NCBI RefSeq assembly: GCF_038443675.1
Contig: NZ_CP151762.1
Span: 620,001-684,000 of the forward strand
Direction: 5' to 3'
Source: Yoonia sp. G8-12
GTDB lineage: Bacteria; Pseudomonadota; Alphaproteobacteria; Rhodobacterales; Rhodobacteraceae
DNA: 64,000 nt
The translations under genes and the position numbers were made by a program. This document shows positions 26,267-35,126 of this stretch, piece after piece. A model generated the notes under the pieces. The model did not search any database. It saw only the letters and a program-made list of their open reading frames with translations, and had not been told where the DNA came from. Each line of letters begins with the position of its first letter. Positions within the stretch are counted from its first letter, which is position 1.

Positions 26267-27667
26267 CTACACAGACGGATAGCAAAAACTGTCGGTCGAG
26301 CAATCTCCGCCCTCAAGACGGATTTGATGCGACCGCAGACCTTTGGGGAAGTCGACATAGAAATCCTTGTTCAATGTCAGCCCTCCGTTTTCGCCGACGT
26401 CCGCCATGACCATCTGTCCGCCTTCATCATCCGGATAGAACTGGTCGTCCCAAGTTGAATAGAGCGAATTGGTCCAATAGACGCGTTTCCCATCACGGCT
26501 GATTTCCACCATTTGTGGCCCGTATGCAAAAGGTTTGCCGTTCGGATGGTTTTCGCCCTTCGCGATCCCGCCAAGCTCGACCTTGCCAGCAAGGACGGGG
26601 TTCATCGGGTCACTGACATCGTACTGATGCATCTCACCCAAGCCCCAGCATGCGACATAGAGATATTTGTCATCGAGGCTCAGGTCTATGTCGGTCACCA
26701 AGGGGGGCACCGCGCCAAAGCCTTGCAGAAGAGGCGGCAGGTTAGCAGGGTCTTCGGGCCGCGGATCAATCGTGATGGTTTTCTTGGACTGCCAAACACC
26801 GTCGTCGCCGCGCCACCACGTAAATATGGCACCTTGCAGGTTTGTCGTATCAACGACGACGCCACAGAACCCGTAGGATTTTGTAGGATCGTGGGCGGGA
26901 CGAATTTCGAGCGCCATTTGGTAGTTTTCACCAAAATCCATCGTCTGGATATTCTTGCGCGCCCGCAAATCCCAGAAGTGGATGGAGTGCCCGTATTTGT
27001 TGGACAAAAGATCTTCGGGCACGACGCCGTTTTCGAATTGTGGCGGCAGACCCCATTCAGAGCTGACCATATAGTCTTGCGGCAGGTTCCACCAAAAATC
27101 GTAGTGCTTGTCCTGCTTGCCACGATCCATCTCGTATTGCCCGATAATTTCGAACGTCTCGCAATCCATGATGAAGATGCCGGGAGGGCCGTCTGTTCCG
27201 TCCTTGCCACCGCCGCCAAGGCAGGACACATAAATGCCTTCGGGTCCGCAGTGGATCGTATGAGGGCGCGAATAGCCTGTTTTGCGGAACACTTCCTCAG
27301 GCTCGATCGTCTTGTGAATGTGGGCCTTGAGAGGGTCTTTGACGTCAATCACATAAATGCGCGACGAGCGAATACCCGGCACGATCAAATAGCGGCGTTC
27401 AAGGAATGCGTGTCCAGACAGAGGCGACAGGGATGACGAACAGGCATTCCATCCGAAATGGTGAAACTCGTCGCCTTTATTCGGAACAATGACTTGATGC
27501 ACAATCTGGCCATAGGTGTCTGACCCCTGCTTTAAATCAATGACCGCGATGCCATCCGACTGGGACCCGTCTGGGCTCAGCATGACTGTAAAAGCGTAGT
27601 TTTCGACAGGGGCCTCCATCGCCAATTTCGGCGATGCGTGGAACGTTGGGTCGGGTCTCAGGTTCAT
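26267..27667 (-). CDS. mtoX: SBP56 family protein, probable methanethiol oxidase
   Basis: 466 residues of the selenium-binding protein/SBP56 family with its beta-propeller repeats and conserved motifs (SRPHTIHCGPEGIYVSCLGG, HYDFWWNLPQDYMVSSEWG, DIDLSLDDKYLYVACWG). Bacterial members characterised in Hyphomicrobium and roseobacters are copper-dependent methanethiol oxidases that give formaldehyde, H2S and H2O2. No N-terminal signal is visible in the chosen start, unlike some periplasmic MtoX proteins. No SCO1 or MauG gene is adjacent; only the membrane protein follows. The enzyme assignment is by family. Confidence 0.85.
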   Translation of the reverse strand: MNLRPDPTFHASPKLAMEAPVENYAFTVMLSPDGSQSDGIAVIDLKQGSDTYGQIVHQVIVPNKGDEFHHFGWNACSSSLSPLSGHAFLERRYLIVPGIRSSRIYVIDVKDPLKAHIHKTIEPEEVFRKTGYSRPHTIHCGPEGIYVSCLGGGGKDGTDGPPGIFIMDCETFEIIGQYEMDRGKQDKHYDFWWNLPQDYMVSSEWGLPPQFENGVVPEDLLSNKYGHSIHFWDLRARKNIQTMDFGENYQMALEIRPAHDPTKSYGFCGVVVDTTNLQGAIFTWWRGDDGVWQSKKTITIDPRPEDPANLPPLLQGFGAVPPLVTDIDLSLDDKYLYVACWGLGEMHQYDVSDPMNPVLAGKVELGGIAKGENHPNGKPFAYGPQMVEISRDGKRVYWTNSLYSTWDDQFYPDDEGGQMVMADVGENGGLTLNKDFYVDFPKGLRSHQIRLEGGDCSTDSFCYPSV

Positions 27668-28332
27668 ATCTTTCCTCCCAGTTTGAAATGAATGCCCTGT
27701 TAGGGTCTGTCGGCTGTTGGGCCCTCCTCGGCCAAATCCGGTTCGCAGGTGAATGCGCCTGAACTACTCACACGAGAAGCTTAACACCAAAACCATCAAA
27801 TCACGGAGTCTCAAATGTGCATCCTGACTATCTATCATGGTTGCCTTTCTTTCGACCCGGGCGTGTCACAGCATGTCCGCAAACATTGCGGCAGCGCGGG
27901 CTGCACCATCCGCAACCACAGGACGCGGTCTGCGAGGTGTCCGGAACTCTTCCAGACTAGCCTCAGTGATCTGCTCCGGACGTGACACCGCGATAGCTGG
28001 GAGCGGGCAGGGAAGGGGCAAGTCAAAGCCCAGAATTGGTTCAACTGTACCCTTTGGGGCGAGAAGACTGTCGTGCCAATCTACAAGTTTAGATTGAGAT
28101 CTCTGAGCTTGTTATAGCGCGTCCGATGTCTGGGCAGCAGCGAGCAAAGAGGGCTGACTGCCACCGTTCGCTGCAATCGCCAGAAAAGTCCGCAATGGGC
28201 AGGAACCGTAAAATCTGATCAAGGCAGCGGCCATTCCATGGCGTAGCACGGGCCAAAGACCTTGCGTTTTCTGATCGCGGTTTTCCAATCTCGGGGTGTA
28301 ATGACTGCAACAGATGGGAAAACGCCTGGGGG
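27668..28332. other. Gene-poor interval upstream of mtoX
   Basis: About 665 bases. Apart from the protein-like remnant at 27866-28111, I see no gene. The part 28115-28310 contains sequence (AGTCCGCAATGGGCAGGAAC and surroundings) of a kind that recurs between genes in marine roseobacters. It presumably holds the promoter of the minus-strand mtoX operon. Confidence 0.45.
27866..28111 (-). pseudogene. Possible gene remnant (C-terminal fragment)
   Basis: An 81-codon open stretch without an ATG, ending at TGA 27868-27866, reads like real protein (VEPILGFDLPLPCPLPAIAV, ITEASLEEFRTPRRPRPVVA) with the codon bias of neighbouring genes. An in-frame stop (28114-28112) precedes it. I could not name the family. 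It looks like a decayed gene tail. Confidence 0.35.
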
Positions 28333-29112
28333 TTATGTTCCAGTTTCCCCTTCCGTCTCGATCTTCAATGGCTCGCCACAATGCTTGCAGTGGATCGCAT
28401 CTGGTTCGTGCCGGTTCAGGCCGCATTCCGGGCATTTATGTTTGATCTTGGAGGGCTGGAAGATGGCGCGCGCCAGTTGCACAAAGAGTGCTACGCCCAC
28501 GACCATAATAAACACCGACAACAGCTTTCCGCCGGTTGTCGTCATGGTGATATCGCCAAAGCCCGTTGTCGTGAGCGTTGCCACCGTGAAATAAAGCGCG
28601 TCAACGTAGCCGACGATGCCAGCCTCTTCATCGAAGGCCAGCACGAAGACGAACGATGTGGTCACGAATATGAAGACGAACAGGTTCACCGCAGCAAGGA
28701 TCGCGTCTTCATGGCGGCGGAAGAACAGGCTCTCGCGCCGAAGGTCACGCAACAGGTGATAGGCGTGGATCAAGCGCAGGCCCCGCAGGACGCGCAGGAA
28801 TGCAAAATTCTCGGTGACAAGCGGAGCCAACAGCAGGGACAGCACGACGACCAGATCCGCAAGGGTGTAAATGCGCGTCAGTTCGCGGCGCCAGTTTTCG
28901 GAGATCCAGAAACGGGCTGCGAGATCCAGAAGTATGAGCAGGCCGAGCCCGGTGTTCAGCATTGTCGTAGCCGGTGCCGGGGGCAGCGCCGCAGTTGCGA
29001 TGAAATAGACGATGGTCAGCGCATCGAAAGCGATCAACCCATAGCGAAACCGTCGGGCGCGCTGGCTTTGACCGGTGTAGAGCAATCTGATCGTGCGGTG
29101 CAGTTCTTCCAT
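28333..29112 (-). CDS. Voltage-gated K+ channel-like protein with C-terminal zinc ribbon
   Basis: 259 residues from the ATG at 29112. Six-helix voltage-gated architecture: S4-like segment LRVLRGLRLIHAYHLLRDLR with R107, R110, R113, then a pore loop with filter TTGFGD (182-187). The GFG filter replaces the usual GYG. After S6 a cytoplasmic zinc ribbon follows (C227, C230, C242, C245; CPECG...CKHCGE). Conducts K+ or related ions across the inner membrane. The frame is open further upstream (ATG 29148, TTG 29178), so a longer N-terminus is possible. Confidence 0.88.
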   Translation of the reverse strand: MEELHRTIRLLYTGQSQRARRFRYGLIAFDALTIVYFIATAALPPAPATTMLNTGLGLLILLDLAARFWISENWRRELTRIYTLADLVVVLSLLLAPLVTENFAFLRVLRGLRLIHAYHLLRDLRRESLFFRRHEDAILAAVNLFVFIFVTTSFVFVLAFDEEAGIVGYVDALYFTVATLTTTGFGDITMTTTGGKLLSVFIMVVGVALFVQLARAIFQPSKIKHKCPECGLNRHEPDAIHCKHCGEPLKIETEGETGT

Positions 29113-29410
29113 TTGCGAAATATGCCACAGGTTTTTGCTCGGGGCCATGTGCAGAAACCAAAGCGTTCCTGCGCGCAAGCTTGAAGCACCCGCATTGGAC
29201 CATCTAGCGGCGACAGCATTCGCTATGCGTAAATCCTCTTACCGGCTCAAAGGCGACATTCACTTCATCCTTCATCGAGGTCAGCTGTGTGGACAAAGTT
29301 GCCGATGACCATGGTCAGCGGGGTAGCGACAGCCTGACTTCAGCGTCGCCATTTTGGCATGCTTGTGCTACGGATGGTCACAAGATGAGGCGACGTATGA
29401 ATACCAGAAG

Positions 29411-30711
29411 ATGTTAAGAAGCCTATTACCACTTGCGGCTTTGTTGATGGGCTCTGCATTCTTGCTGTTTGCCGGGGGTGTCAACAGCCTCATCCTGCCT
29501 GTGCGGGGAGAAGCGGAAGGCTTTTCAGCCGCTTCATTGGGTCTTCTCGGGACTGGCTGGGCTATTGGCTATGTTGCGGGCTGCCTGAGAACGCCAACCA
29601 TCGTGGCACGGGTGGGTCACATCAGAGCGTTTGGGGCAATGTGCGCCATCGCCGCAATCGCTGTTCTGCTGTCACTTGTCCTGATTACGCCATTGGTGTG
29701 GATCCCCGTTCGCGCCTTGTCAGGGTTCTGTTTTGCCGGGGCGGCAATGATCGTGGAAAGCTGGCTGAACGAGCGCGTCGACAGCGCCTCCAGAGGGCGT
29801 GTCTTTGGCATTTATACGATGGTCAACCTTGCGGCGACGACGGCGGGCCAGATGGTTCTCACCCTTGGTGATGCAAACGGATACTTTTTCTTTGTTCTGG
29901 CTGCTATGGTCTATTGTCTGGCGCTTCTCCCGACTGCGATCTCCGCAACGACGACACCAAATCCGCTCACCAGTGTTTCACTAAACTTGCGTGGGCTGTG
30001 GAAGAACTCGCCAATTGCTGTTGTTGCCGTGCTCATGGTGGGTGTCTCAAACGCCTCTTTCGGAACGCTGGCAGCCGTCTATGCCGCCCGAATTGGTCTG
30101 GATATCGGGGACATTGCGCTGTTCGCAAGCATCCCAATTCTCGCAGGGGCCGCCGCCCAAATTCCGATCGGGATCGCCTCTGACAAGCTTGACAGGCGGC
30201 GCGTGCTAATTGGCATCGGATTATGCGCCTTGCTGGCGGATGGGCTTTTCCTTTTTGGTGGTTTTGTGAGCCTTTGGGCCGTCATGTCATTGGCCGCGTT
30301 GTTCGGCGCAACAGTCTTCGCCATGTATCCGGTTATCGTTGCCCATGCGAATGATCACGCCGCACCTGGCACCTTCATTCAGGTGAGCGGGGGCTTTTGT
30401 TGGTCTACGGGGTCGGGTCAATCATTGGACCAACGGCCGCCGGTTTCGCGATGACAGAACTTGGTGAGGCCAGCCTGTTTATGGTGACAGCGACCGCGCA
30501 TATCATTCTCATCCTATTCGCCTTGTTGCGCCTGAAAACCGCACCTGCTGTGGCACCCGACGAAAAGGTCAGTTTCCAATCAATACCTCTTGCACGTGTC
30601 TCTACACCAGAAACGGCAGCCCTTTCCGCTGACCAAGATGAATTGACCGCAGATCGGTCACAAGCGGCGAACCCGATAGACAACAAGCAAATGAATCAAG
30701 GGACGGACTAG
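29411..30711 (+). pseudogene. MFS transporter, frameshifted
   Basis: Twelve-helix major facilitator of the YcaD-like class: LRSLLPLAALLMGSAFLLFA at the N-terminus and WLNERVDSASRGRVFGIYTM at the central loop. The first frame runs to a stop at 30454, but homologous sequence (LLVYGVGSIIGPTAAGFAM) continues in another frame from about 30397 to 30711. One extra base in the G5 run (30389-30393) or the T4 run just after it would restore a protein of about 433 residues. It is either an inactivated efflux/uptake transporter or a sequence error. Start set at 29411 before the first transmembrane helix. Confidence 0.75.
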
Positions 30712-31199
30712 GCTTACCAAAGCGAAGATCGATCTGGTGTCGCGTCTGCTCTGGACCCGCTGCAAACTATCGTAGACCGACCCATCGGTGCTGGCACAAA
30801 TATATCGGCTGTTGACCAGTTCTTCCTCTGACAATCCCTGCACGAACCGCAGCCCACCCTGTGATGAGCCAGTCCAGCGAGAAGGACCTTGTCCTTTGCA
30901 GTGGCTCGGGCATCTCTGACCTGAACCCGAAGATGCAGCTTGAGCCGCTGCCACAGGATGTCCAACACCACGAACCGATACTGGTTTGTTTAAACCTCCA
31001 TTTTGAAGTCTGAACCAAAAATCAGGTCCAATGGGAATCCTGAATGCCGACAGACGCTTGAACAGCCTTCTACTCTACGCAACATCTTCGCGCGCAAGCC
31101 CAGCATCCTAAATCGTTACTTTTCCTTCATTATTTCGTCATGTCGCCGTTACAAACGGCAAATAACGCTACCCGTAATGTCAAAAAACTGGGGAAGATT
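30712..31199. other. Interval between MFS gene and phnD
   Basis: About 490 bases without a gene I can support. A 98-codon minus-strand open frame (30954-30658) overlaps the MFS 3' end and has no family resemblance. The last 70 bases hold the probable phnD promoter and a Pho-box-like element. Confidence 0.45.
31135..31152 (+). promoter_or_regulatory. Pho-box-like element upstream of phnD
   Basis: TCGTCAT-GTCG-CCGTTAC resembles two CTGTCAT/C heptamers with a four-base spacer; ten of fourteen heptamer positions match. It ends 47 bases before the phnD ATG. It would place the operon under PhoB control in phosphate limitation. Confidence 0.4.
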
Positions 31200-32141
31200 A
31201 TGAAAACGCTTACCACTATTGCCGCACTCGCCATCGCACTGCCAGCGCATGCCGAATTTGCCTTGAATGAACGGTTCACCGATGCAGACGGTGATCTGAT
31301 CGCGGATATCCCGACCGACCCTGCAGCATTGGTCGATCCTGATACTCTCATCTTTGCCTATACGCCCGTCGAGGATCCAGCCGTCTATGCAGAAGTCTGG
31401 CAGGGTTTTCTTGACCACATGGCAGAAATGACAGGCAAGAACGTGCAGTTCTTCCCCGTCCAATCGAACGCCGCCCAGATCGAGGCGATGCGTGCCGGTC
31501 GCCTGCATGTCGCCGGCTTCAACACCGGATCGAACCCGCTTGCCGTGGCCTGTGCCGGCTTCCGTCCCTTCGCGATGATGGCGGCAGAGGACGGTTCTTT
31601 CGGCTACGAGATGGAGATCATCACCTATCCGGATTCGGGCATCGACAGCGTCGAAGGGATTCGTGGCAACCAGATGGCCTTTACCTCCGAGACATCGAAC
31701 TCGGGTTTCAAGGCGCCCTCGGCGATCCTTGCAGCTGAATTCGGCATGGCTGCCGGAGTGGATTTCGAGCCGGTCTTTTCCGGCGCGCATGACAACTCCA
31801 TCCTTGGTGTTGCCAACCGCGACTATCCTGCTGCAGCTATCGCCAATTCGGTCATGGGCCGGATGATCGACCGCGAGGTTGTCACGGCCGATCAGTTCGT
31901 CACGATCTATCAGTCGCAGACGTTCCCGACCACGGGCTATGGCACCGCGCACAACCTGAAACCTGAATTGCAGGATGCGATCCGCGATGCATTCTTCAGT
32001 TACGACTGGGAAGGCACGGCACTGCTTGAAGAATTCGGCCGCAATGGCGAGTCCCAATTCATCCCGATTACCTTTCAGGAAGACTGGTCCGTGATCCGCA
32101 CCATAGATGAGGCCAATGGCGTCGTCTACGAATGTAGCTAA
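31200..32141 (+). CDS. phnD: Phosphonate/phosphate-ester ABC transporter, substrate-binding protein
   Basis: 313 residues with a short Sec signal (MKTLTTIAALAIALPAHA). PhnD-type features: PVEDPAVYAEVWQGFLDHMA, the ligand-side region FNTGSNP, and FTSETSNSGFKAPSAI. It captures the ligand in the periplasm for PhnC/PhnE. Followed by a stem-loop and then phnC, as usual for a highly expressed binding protein. Real ligands of this family vary (phosphonates, phosphite, phosphate, choline-phosphate-like esters), and no C-P lyase genes are here. Confidence 0.92.
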   Translation: MKTLTTIAALAIALPAHAEFALNERFTDADGDLIADIPTDPAALVDPDTLIFAYTPVEDPAVYAEVWQGFLDHMAEMTGKNVQFFPVQSNAAQIEAMRAGRLHVAGFNTGSNPLAVACAGFRPFAMMAAEDGSFGYEMEIITYPDSGIDSVEGIRGNQMAFTSETSNSGFKAPSAILAAEFGMAAGVDFEPVFSGAHDNSILGVANRDYPAAAIANSVMGRMIDREVVTADQFVTIYQSQTFPTTGYGTAHNLKPELQDAIRDAFFSYDWEGTALLEEFGRNGESQFIPITFQEDWSVIRTIDEANGVVYECS

Positions 32142-32160
32142 TCATTCCTTACCCCGGCTT

Positions 32161-32198
32161 TCACGGGCGGCGACACTGCGCCGCCCGTGATATTTTTG
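32161..32198 (+). terminator. Strong stem-loop between phnD and phnC
   Basis: Twelve-base perfect stem TCACGGGCGGCG / CGCCGCCCGTGA (32161-32172, 32179-32190), then TATTTTTGTG. Acts as a partial terminator or mRNA stabiliser so that the binding protein is made in excess over PhnCEE. Confidence 0.85.
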
Positions 32199-32213
32199 TG
32201 CGAGGCCTCCAGA

Positions 32214-33035
32214 ATGTTGACGATCGAGCGTCTGTCCAAGACCTACAAGACCGGTGATACAGCCCTGTCAGAGGTGTCGCTGACGGTGCCCAAAGGCCAG
32301 ATCATGGGCCTGATCGGCCCGTCTGGTGCAGGCAAGTCGACGTTGATCCGCTGTATCAACAGGTTGGTGCAACCCACGGCGGGACGGATCCTGCTGTCGG
32401 ATATGGATATCGTTTCCCTCGGCAAGTCCGATCTGCGTCGCCAGCGTCGGCGGATTGGCATGATCTTTCAGGAATACGCGCTGGTGGAGCGGCTCACCGT
32501 GATGGAGAACGTTCTGTCCGGGCGGTTGGGCTATGTGCCATTCTGGCGCAGTTTCTTGCGCAAGTATCCGGCCTCTGACATTCAGCGGGCCTATCAATTA
32601 CTCGATCGTGTCGGGCTCATGGAACACGCCGACAAGCGCGCTGATGCCTTGTCAGGCGGCCAACGCCAGCGCGTCGGTATCGCGCGCGCGCTTGCGCAGG
32701 ATCCTGAATTGCTGCTGGTGGATGAACCCACCGCCAGCCTTGACCCGAAAACCAGCCGCCAGATCATGCGTCTGTTGACTGAAATCTGCGTCGAGCGCGG
32801 CTTGCCCGCCATCGTTAACATCCATGACGTGCCGCTGGCCCAGCAGTTCATGCAGCGCATCGTTGGCTTGCGCGCCGGACGTGTCGTGTTCGACGGGTCA
32901 CCCGATTTGCTGACCGAAGACGCCCTGACCACGATTTACGGCGAGGAAGACTGGAACGCCATGCGCAACGGCGACACCGAACAGGCCGAAGCCGAGGCAG
33001 ATGCGCGCGACCGTCTGGCCGCACTGGTGCGATAA
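32214..33035 (+). CDS. phnC: Phosphonate-type ABC transporter ATPase
   Basis: 273 residues. Walker A GPSGAGKST, signature LSGGQRQRVGIA, Walker B LLLVDEPTASLDP, Q-loop FQEYALVERLTV and a switch-region His are present. Start ATG 32214 (MLTIERLSKTYKTGD) is chosen over an upstream in-frame codon because the family begins here. Energises uptake with PhnE1/E2. Confidence 0.95.
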   Translation: MLTIERLSKTYKTGDTALSEVSLTVPKGQIMGLIGPSGAGKSTLIRCINRLVQPTAGRILLSDMDIVSLGKSDLRRQRRRIGMIFQEYALVERLTVMENVLSGRLGYVPFWRSFLRKYPASDIQRAYQLLDRVGLMEHADKRADALSGGQRQRVGIARALAQDPELLLVDEPTASLDPKTSRQIMRLLTEICVERGLPAIVNIHDVPLAQQFMQRIVGLRAGRVVFDGSPDLLTEDALTTIYGEEDWNAMRNGDTEQAEAEADARDRLAALVR

Positions 33036-33037
33036 AT

Positions 33038-33838
33038 ATGGCCTCCTATCCCACCACATGGCGCCGCCCGCCCCAAATCGTCAAGGACCGGCGCTGGCGT
33101 CTGACGCTACAAATCGTGATTGTCATCTACCTCATCCTTGCCGTTGGAACGGTCGAGGTGAACTGGGCGCGGGTCTATGACGGGCTGGAACGCGGGCAGC
33201 GCTTTGTGCTGGGCTTTTTGCAGCCGGATTTCAGCAGTCGCTGGCGTGACATCAGCCAAGGGCTGGTCGAAAGCCTGACGATGACGCTGACCTCTACGGT
33301 GGTCGGTGTGGCGATCTCGATCCCCATCGGGATCGGTGCAGCACGCAATCTTGCTCCGCGCTGGATCTATTATATCTGCCGGTCCATCATCGCAGTCAGC
33401 CGTGCCCTGCAAGAGGTCATCATCGCGATCTTTTTCGTCGCGATGTTCGGCTTTGGCCCTTTTGCAGGCTTCTTGACGCTCAGTTTTGCGACGATAGGCT
33501 TCATCGCCAAACTGCTTGCCGACGATATCGAAGAAATCGACGAGGCCCAGGCCGAAGCCATCCGCGCAACCGGTGCCTCATGGTGGCAGTTGGTGAATTA
33601 CGCAATTCAGCCGCAGGTGATGCCACGCCTGATCGGGCTGTCGCTTTACCGGCTTGATATCAACTTTCGCGAAAGTGCCGTGATCGGGATCGTCGGTGCG
33701 GGTGGCATCGGCGCGACCCTCAATACCTCGATCGATCGTTACGAATATGACAGCGCCGGTGCGATCTTGCTGATCATTATCGCGATCGTGATGGTCGCCG
33801 AATACAGTTCCAGTTACCTGCGGAAGTTCCTTCAATGA
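33038..33838 (+). CDS. phnE: Phosphonate-type ABC permease 1
   Basis: 266 residues, about six transmembrane helices, with the EAA-type coupling loop EAIRATGASWWQLVNYAIQP. Starts two bases after phnC and overlaps the next permease gene by four bases (ATGA). Inner-membrane subunit forming a heterodimer with the second PhnE. Confidence 0.94.
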   Translation: MASYPTTWRRPPQIVKDRRWRLTLQIVIVIYLILAVGTVEVNWARVYDGLERGQRFVLGFLQPDFSSRWRDISQGLVESLTMTLTSTVVGVAISIPIGIGAARNLAPRWIYYICRSIIAVSRALQEVIIAIFFVAMFGFGPFAGFLTLSFATIGFIAKLLADDIEEIDEAQAEAIRATGASWWQLVNYAIQPQVMPRLIGLSLYRLDINFRESAVIGIVGAGGIGATLNTSIDRYEYDSAGAILLIIIAIVMVAEYSSSYLRKFLQ

Positions 33839-34647
33839 CCGAGATCACCCACTACAGCCAAGTCTGGGCCTATCGCACATCGCGCGGGCGTTTCATGCTT
33901 TGGGGCGCATGGCTGGCACTGATCGCCCTGTTCGTGTTTTGCTGGCAAATCATGACGGAGGATACGATCTGGTTCTTTGTTACAGACGCACCGCGTCAGG
34001 CCGCCGACATCGGGGGCCGGATGTTGCCGCCGCGCTGGTCCTACCTGCCGGAACTGATCCAGCCGCTTTGGGACACGCTTAACATCGCGACACTTGGCAC
34101 GTTGGGCGGCGTGATTATGGCAGTGCCGGTGGCTTTTCTTGCAGCGCGCAACACGACGCCCTCGACCACCTTCCTGCGGCCAATCGCCCTGTTCATCATC
34201 GTCGCATCGCGGTCGATCAATTCACTGATCTGGGCGCTTTTGCTGGTCGCGATCATCGGGCCCGGTTTGCTGGCGGGGATCGTGGCCATTGCGCTACGCT
34301 CCATCGGGTTCATCGGCAAACTGCTTTACGAGGCGATCGAGGAAACCGACGCGCGCCAGATCGAGGCAATCGCGGCAACAGGTGCCAGTCGTGCGCAGGT
34401 GCTCAATTACGGGATCGTGCCGCAGATCATGCCCGCCTTCTGGGGCATCACCGTCTTTCGTTGGGACATCAACATCCGCGAAAGCACGATCCTTGGCCTT
34501 GTCGGCGCAGGCGGGATCGGGCTCAAGCTGCAGGCGTCGCTCAACACATTGGCATGGAGCCAGGTCACGGTGATCCTTTTGCTGATCCTTGCCACGGTGG
34601 TTCTCAGCGAATGGGTTTCAGCAAGAATGCGGCACGCGATAATCTGA
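33835..34647 (+). CDS. phnE: Phosphonate-type ABC permease 2
   Basis: 270 residues, homologous to the preceding permease (ATGASRAQVLNYGIVPQIMP; WDINIRESTILGLVGAGGIG). The four-base overlap shows translational coupling. Completes the PhnDCEE importer. No catabolic phosphonate gene follows. Confidence 0.94.
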   Translation: MTEITHYSQVWAYRTSRGRFMLWGAWLALIALFVFCWQIMTEDTIWFFVTDAPRQAADIGGRMLPPRWSYLPELIQPLWDTLNIATLGTLGGVIMAVPVAFLAARNTTPSTTFLRPIALFIIVASRSINSLIWALLLVAIIGPGLLAGIVAIALRSIGFIGKLLYEAIEETDARQIEAIAATGASRAQVLNYGIVPQIMPAFWGITVFRWDINIRESTILGLVGAGGIGLKLQASLNTLAWSQVTVILLLILATVVLSEWVSARMRHAII

Positions 34648-35126
34648 TTCTTGCGGGAGACGTCGCCAGTTTTCCGTAGACTGGTCCGTGGGTTTGTTCG
34701 GTAATATCACCTCAACATTGCCAACCTTCGCCATAACAGCCACGAACGACTGCTTTGCAGCACATACTGTGCAGTTCCTGCGATTGTGCCAAGGACCGCT
34801 TTCTTCCACGTTGCGTCGGCTCCTTGCCTCATGGCGGCAAGGGGCTGCACCACATCCTGGCGTGTGATTTGGAGCGAAACTGTCAGATGGTTTCGAAGAC
34901 TGGCCGCGGTGCGCCATCTTCGTCCAAGGCTACGAACACGAAATCAGCATCCGTGACTTTTTCAGCTCTTTCAGAAGTATCGTTCAACGACACTGCTCGT
35001 GTGTTGGGCCGTTACAAGCCGCGGCATCCGATGTTCCTGAGAGCGACGGTTTCGCGCAAGGATCGACCGGATCAGACCCTAGACTACGACCTTGGCTATC
35101 GCGCGGTGAAGGATTAACTGCTGATC
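34648..35126. other. Interval between phnE and rhomboid gene
   Basis: About 480 bases. Holds the thioesterase remnant on the minus strand and, head to head with it, a plus-strand stretch reading LGRYKPRHPMFLRATVSRKD and ending LGYRAVKD just 10 bases before the rhomboid ATG. That fragment is not recognised. The rest shows no gene. Confidence 0.5.
34883..34999 (-). pseudogene. Acyl-CoA thioesterase remnant (C-terminus)
   Basis: Minus-strand reading ending at TGA 34885-34883 gives KVTDADFVFVALDEDGAPRP, the C-terminal strand of YciA-like hotdog acyl-CoA thioesterases. Sequence further upstream on that strand no longer matches, and a plus-strand open frame of unknown kind (ending at TAA 35117) begins here instead. 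Apparently a leftover from a deletion or rearrangement. Confidence 0.55.

Noticed and set aside
26513..27436. Plus-strand open frame of 307 codons
   Set aside because: Antisense to the SBP56-family gene. No recognisable protein features.
30658..30954. Minus-strand 98-codon open frame as a gene
   Set aside because: Overlaps the MFS 3' end on the other strand, no ribosome-binding site, no family features.
31149..32057. Minus-strand open frame of 302 codons
   Set aside because: Antisense to phnD, which has a signal peptide and family motifs.
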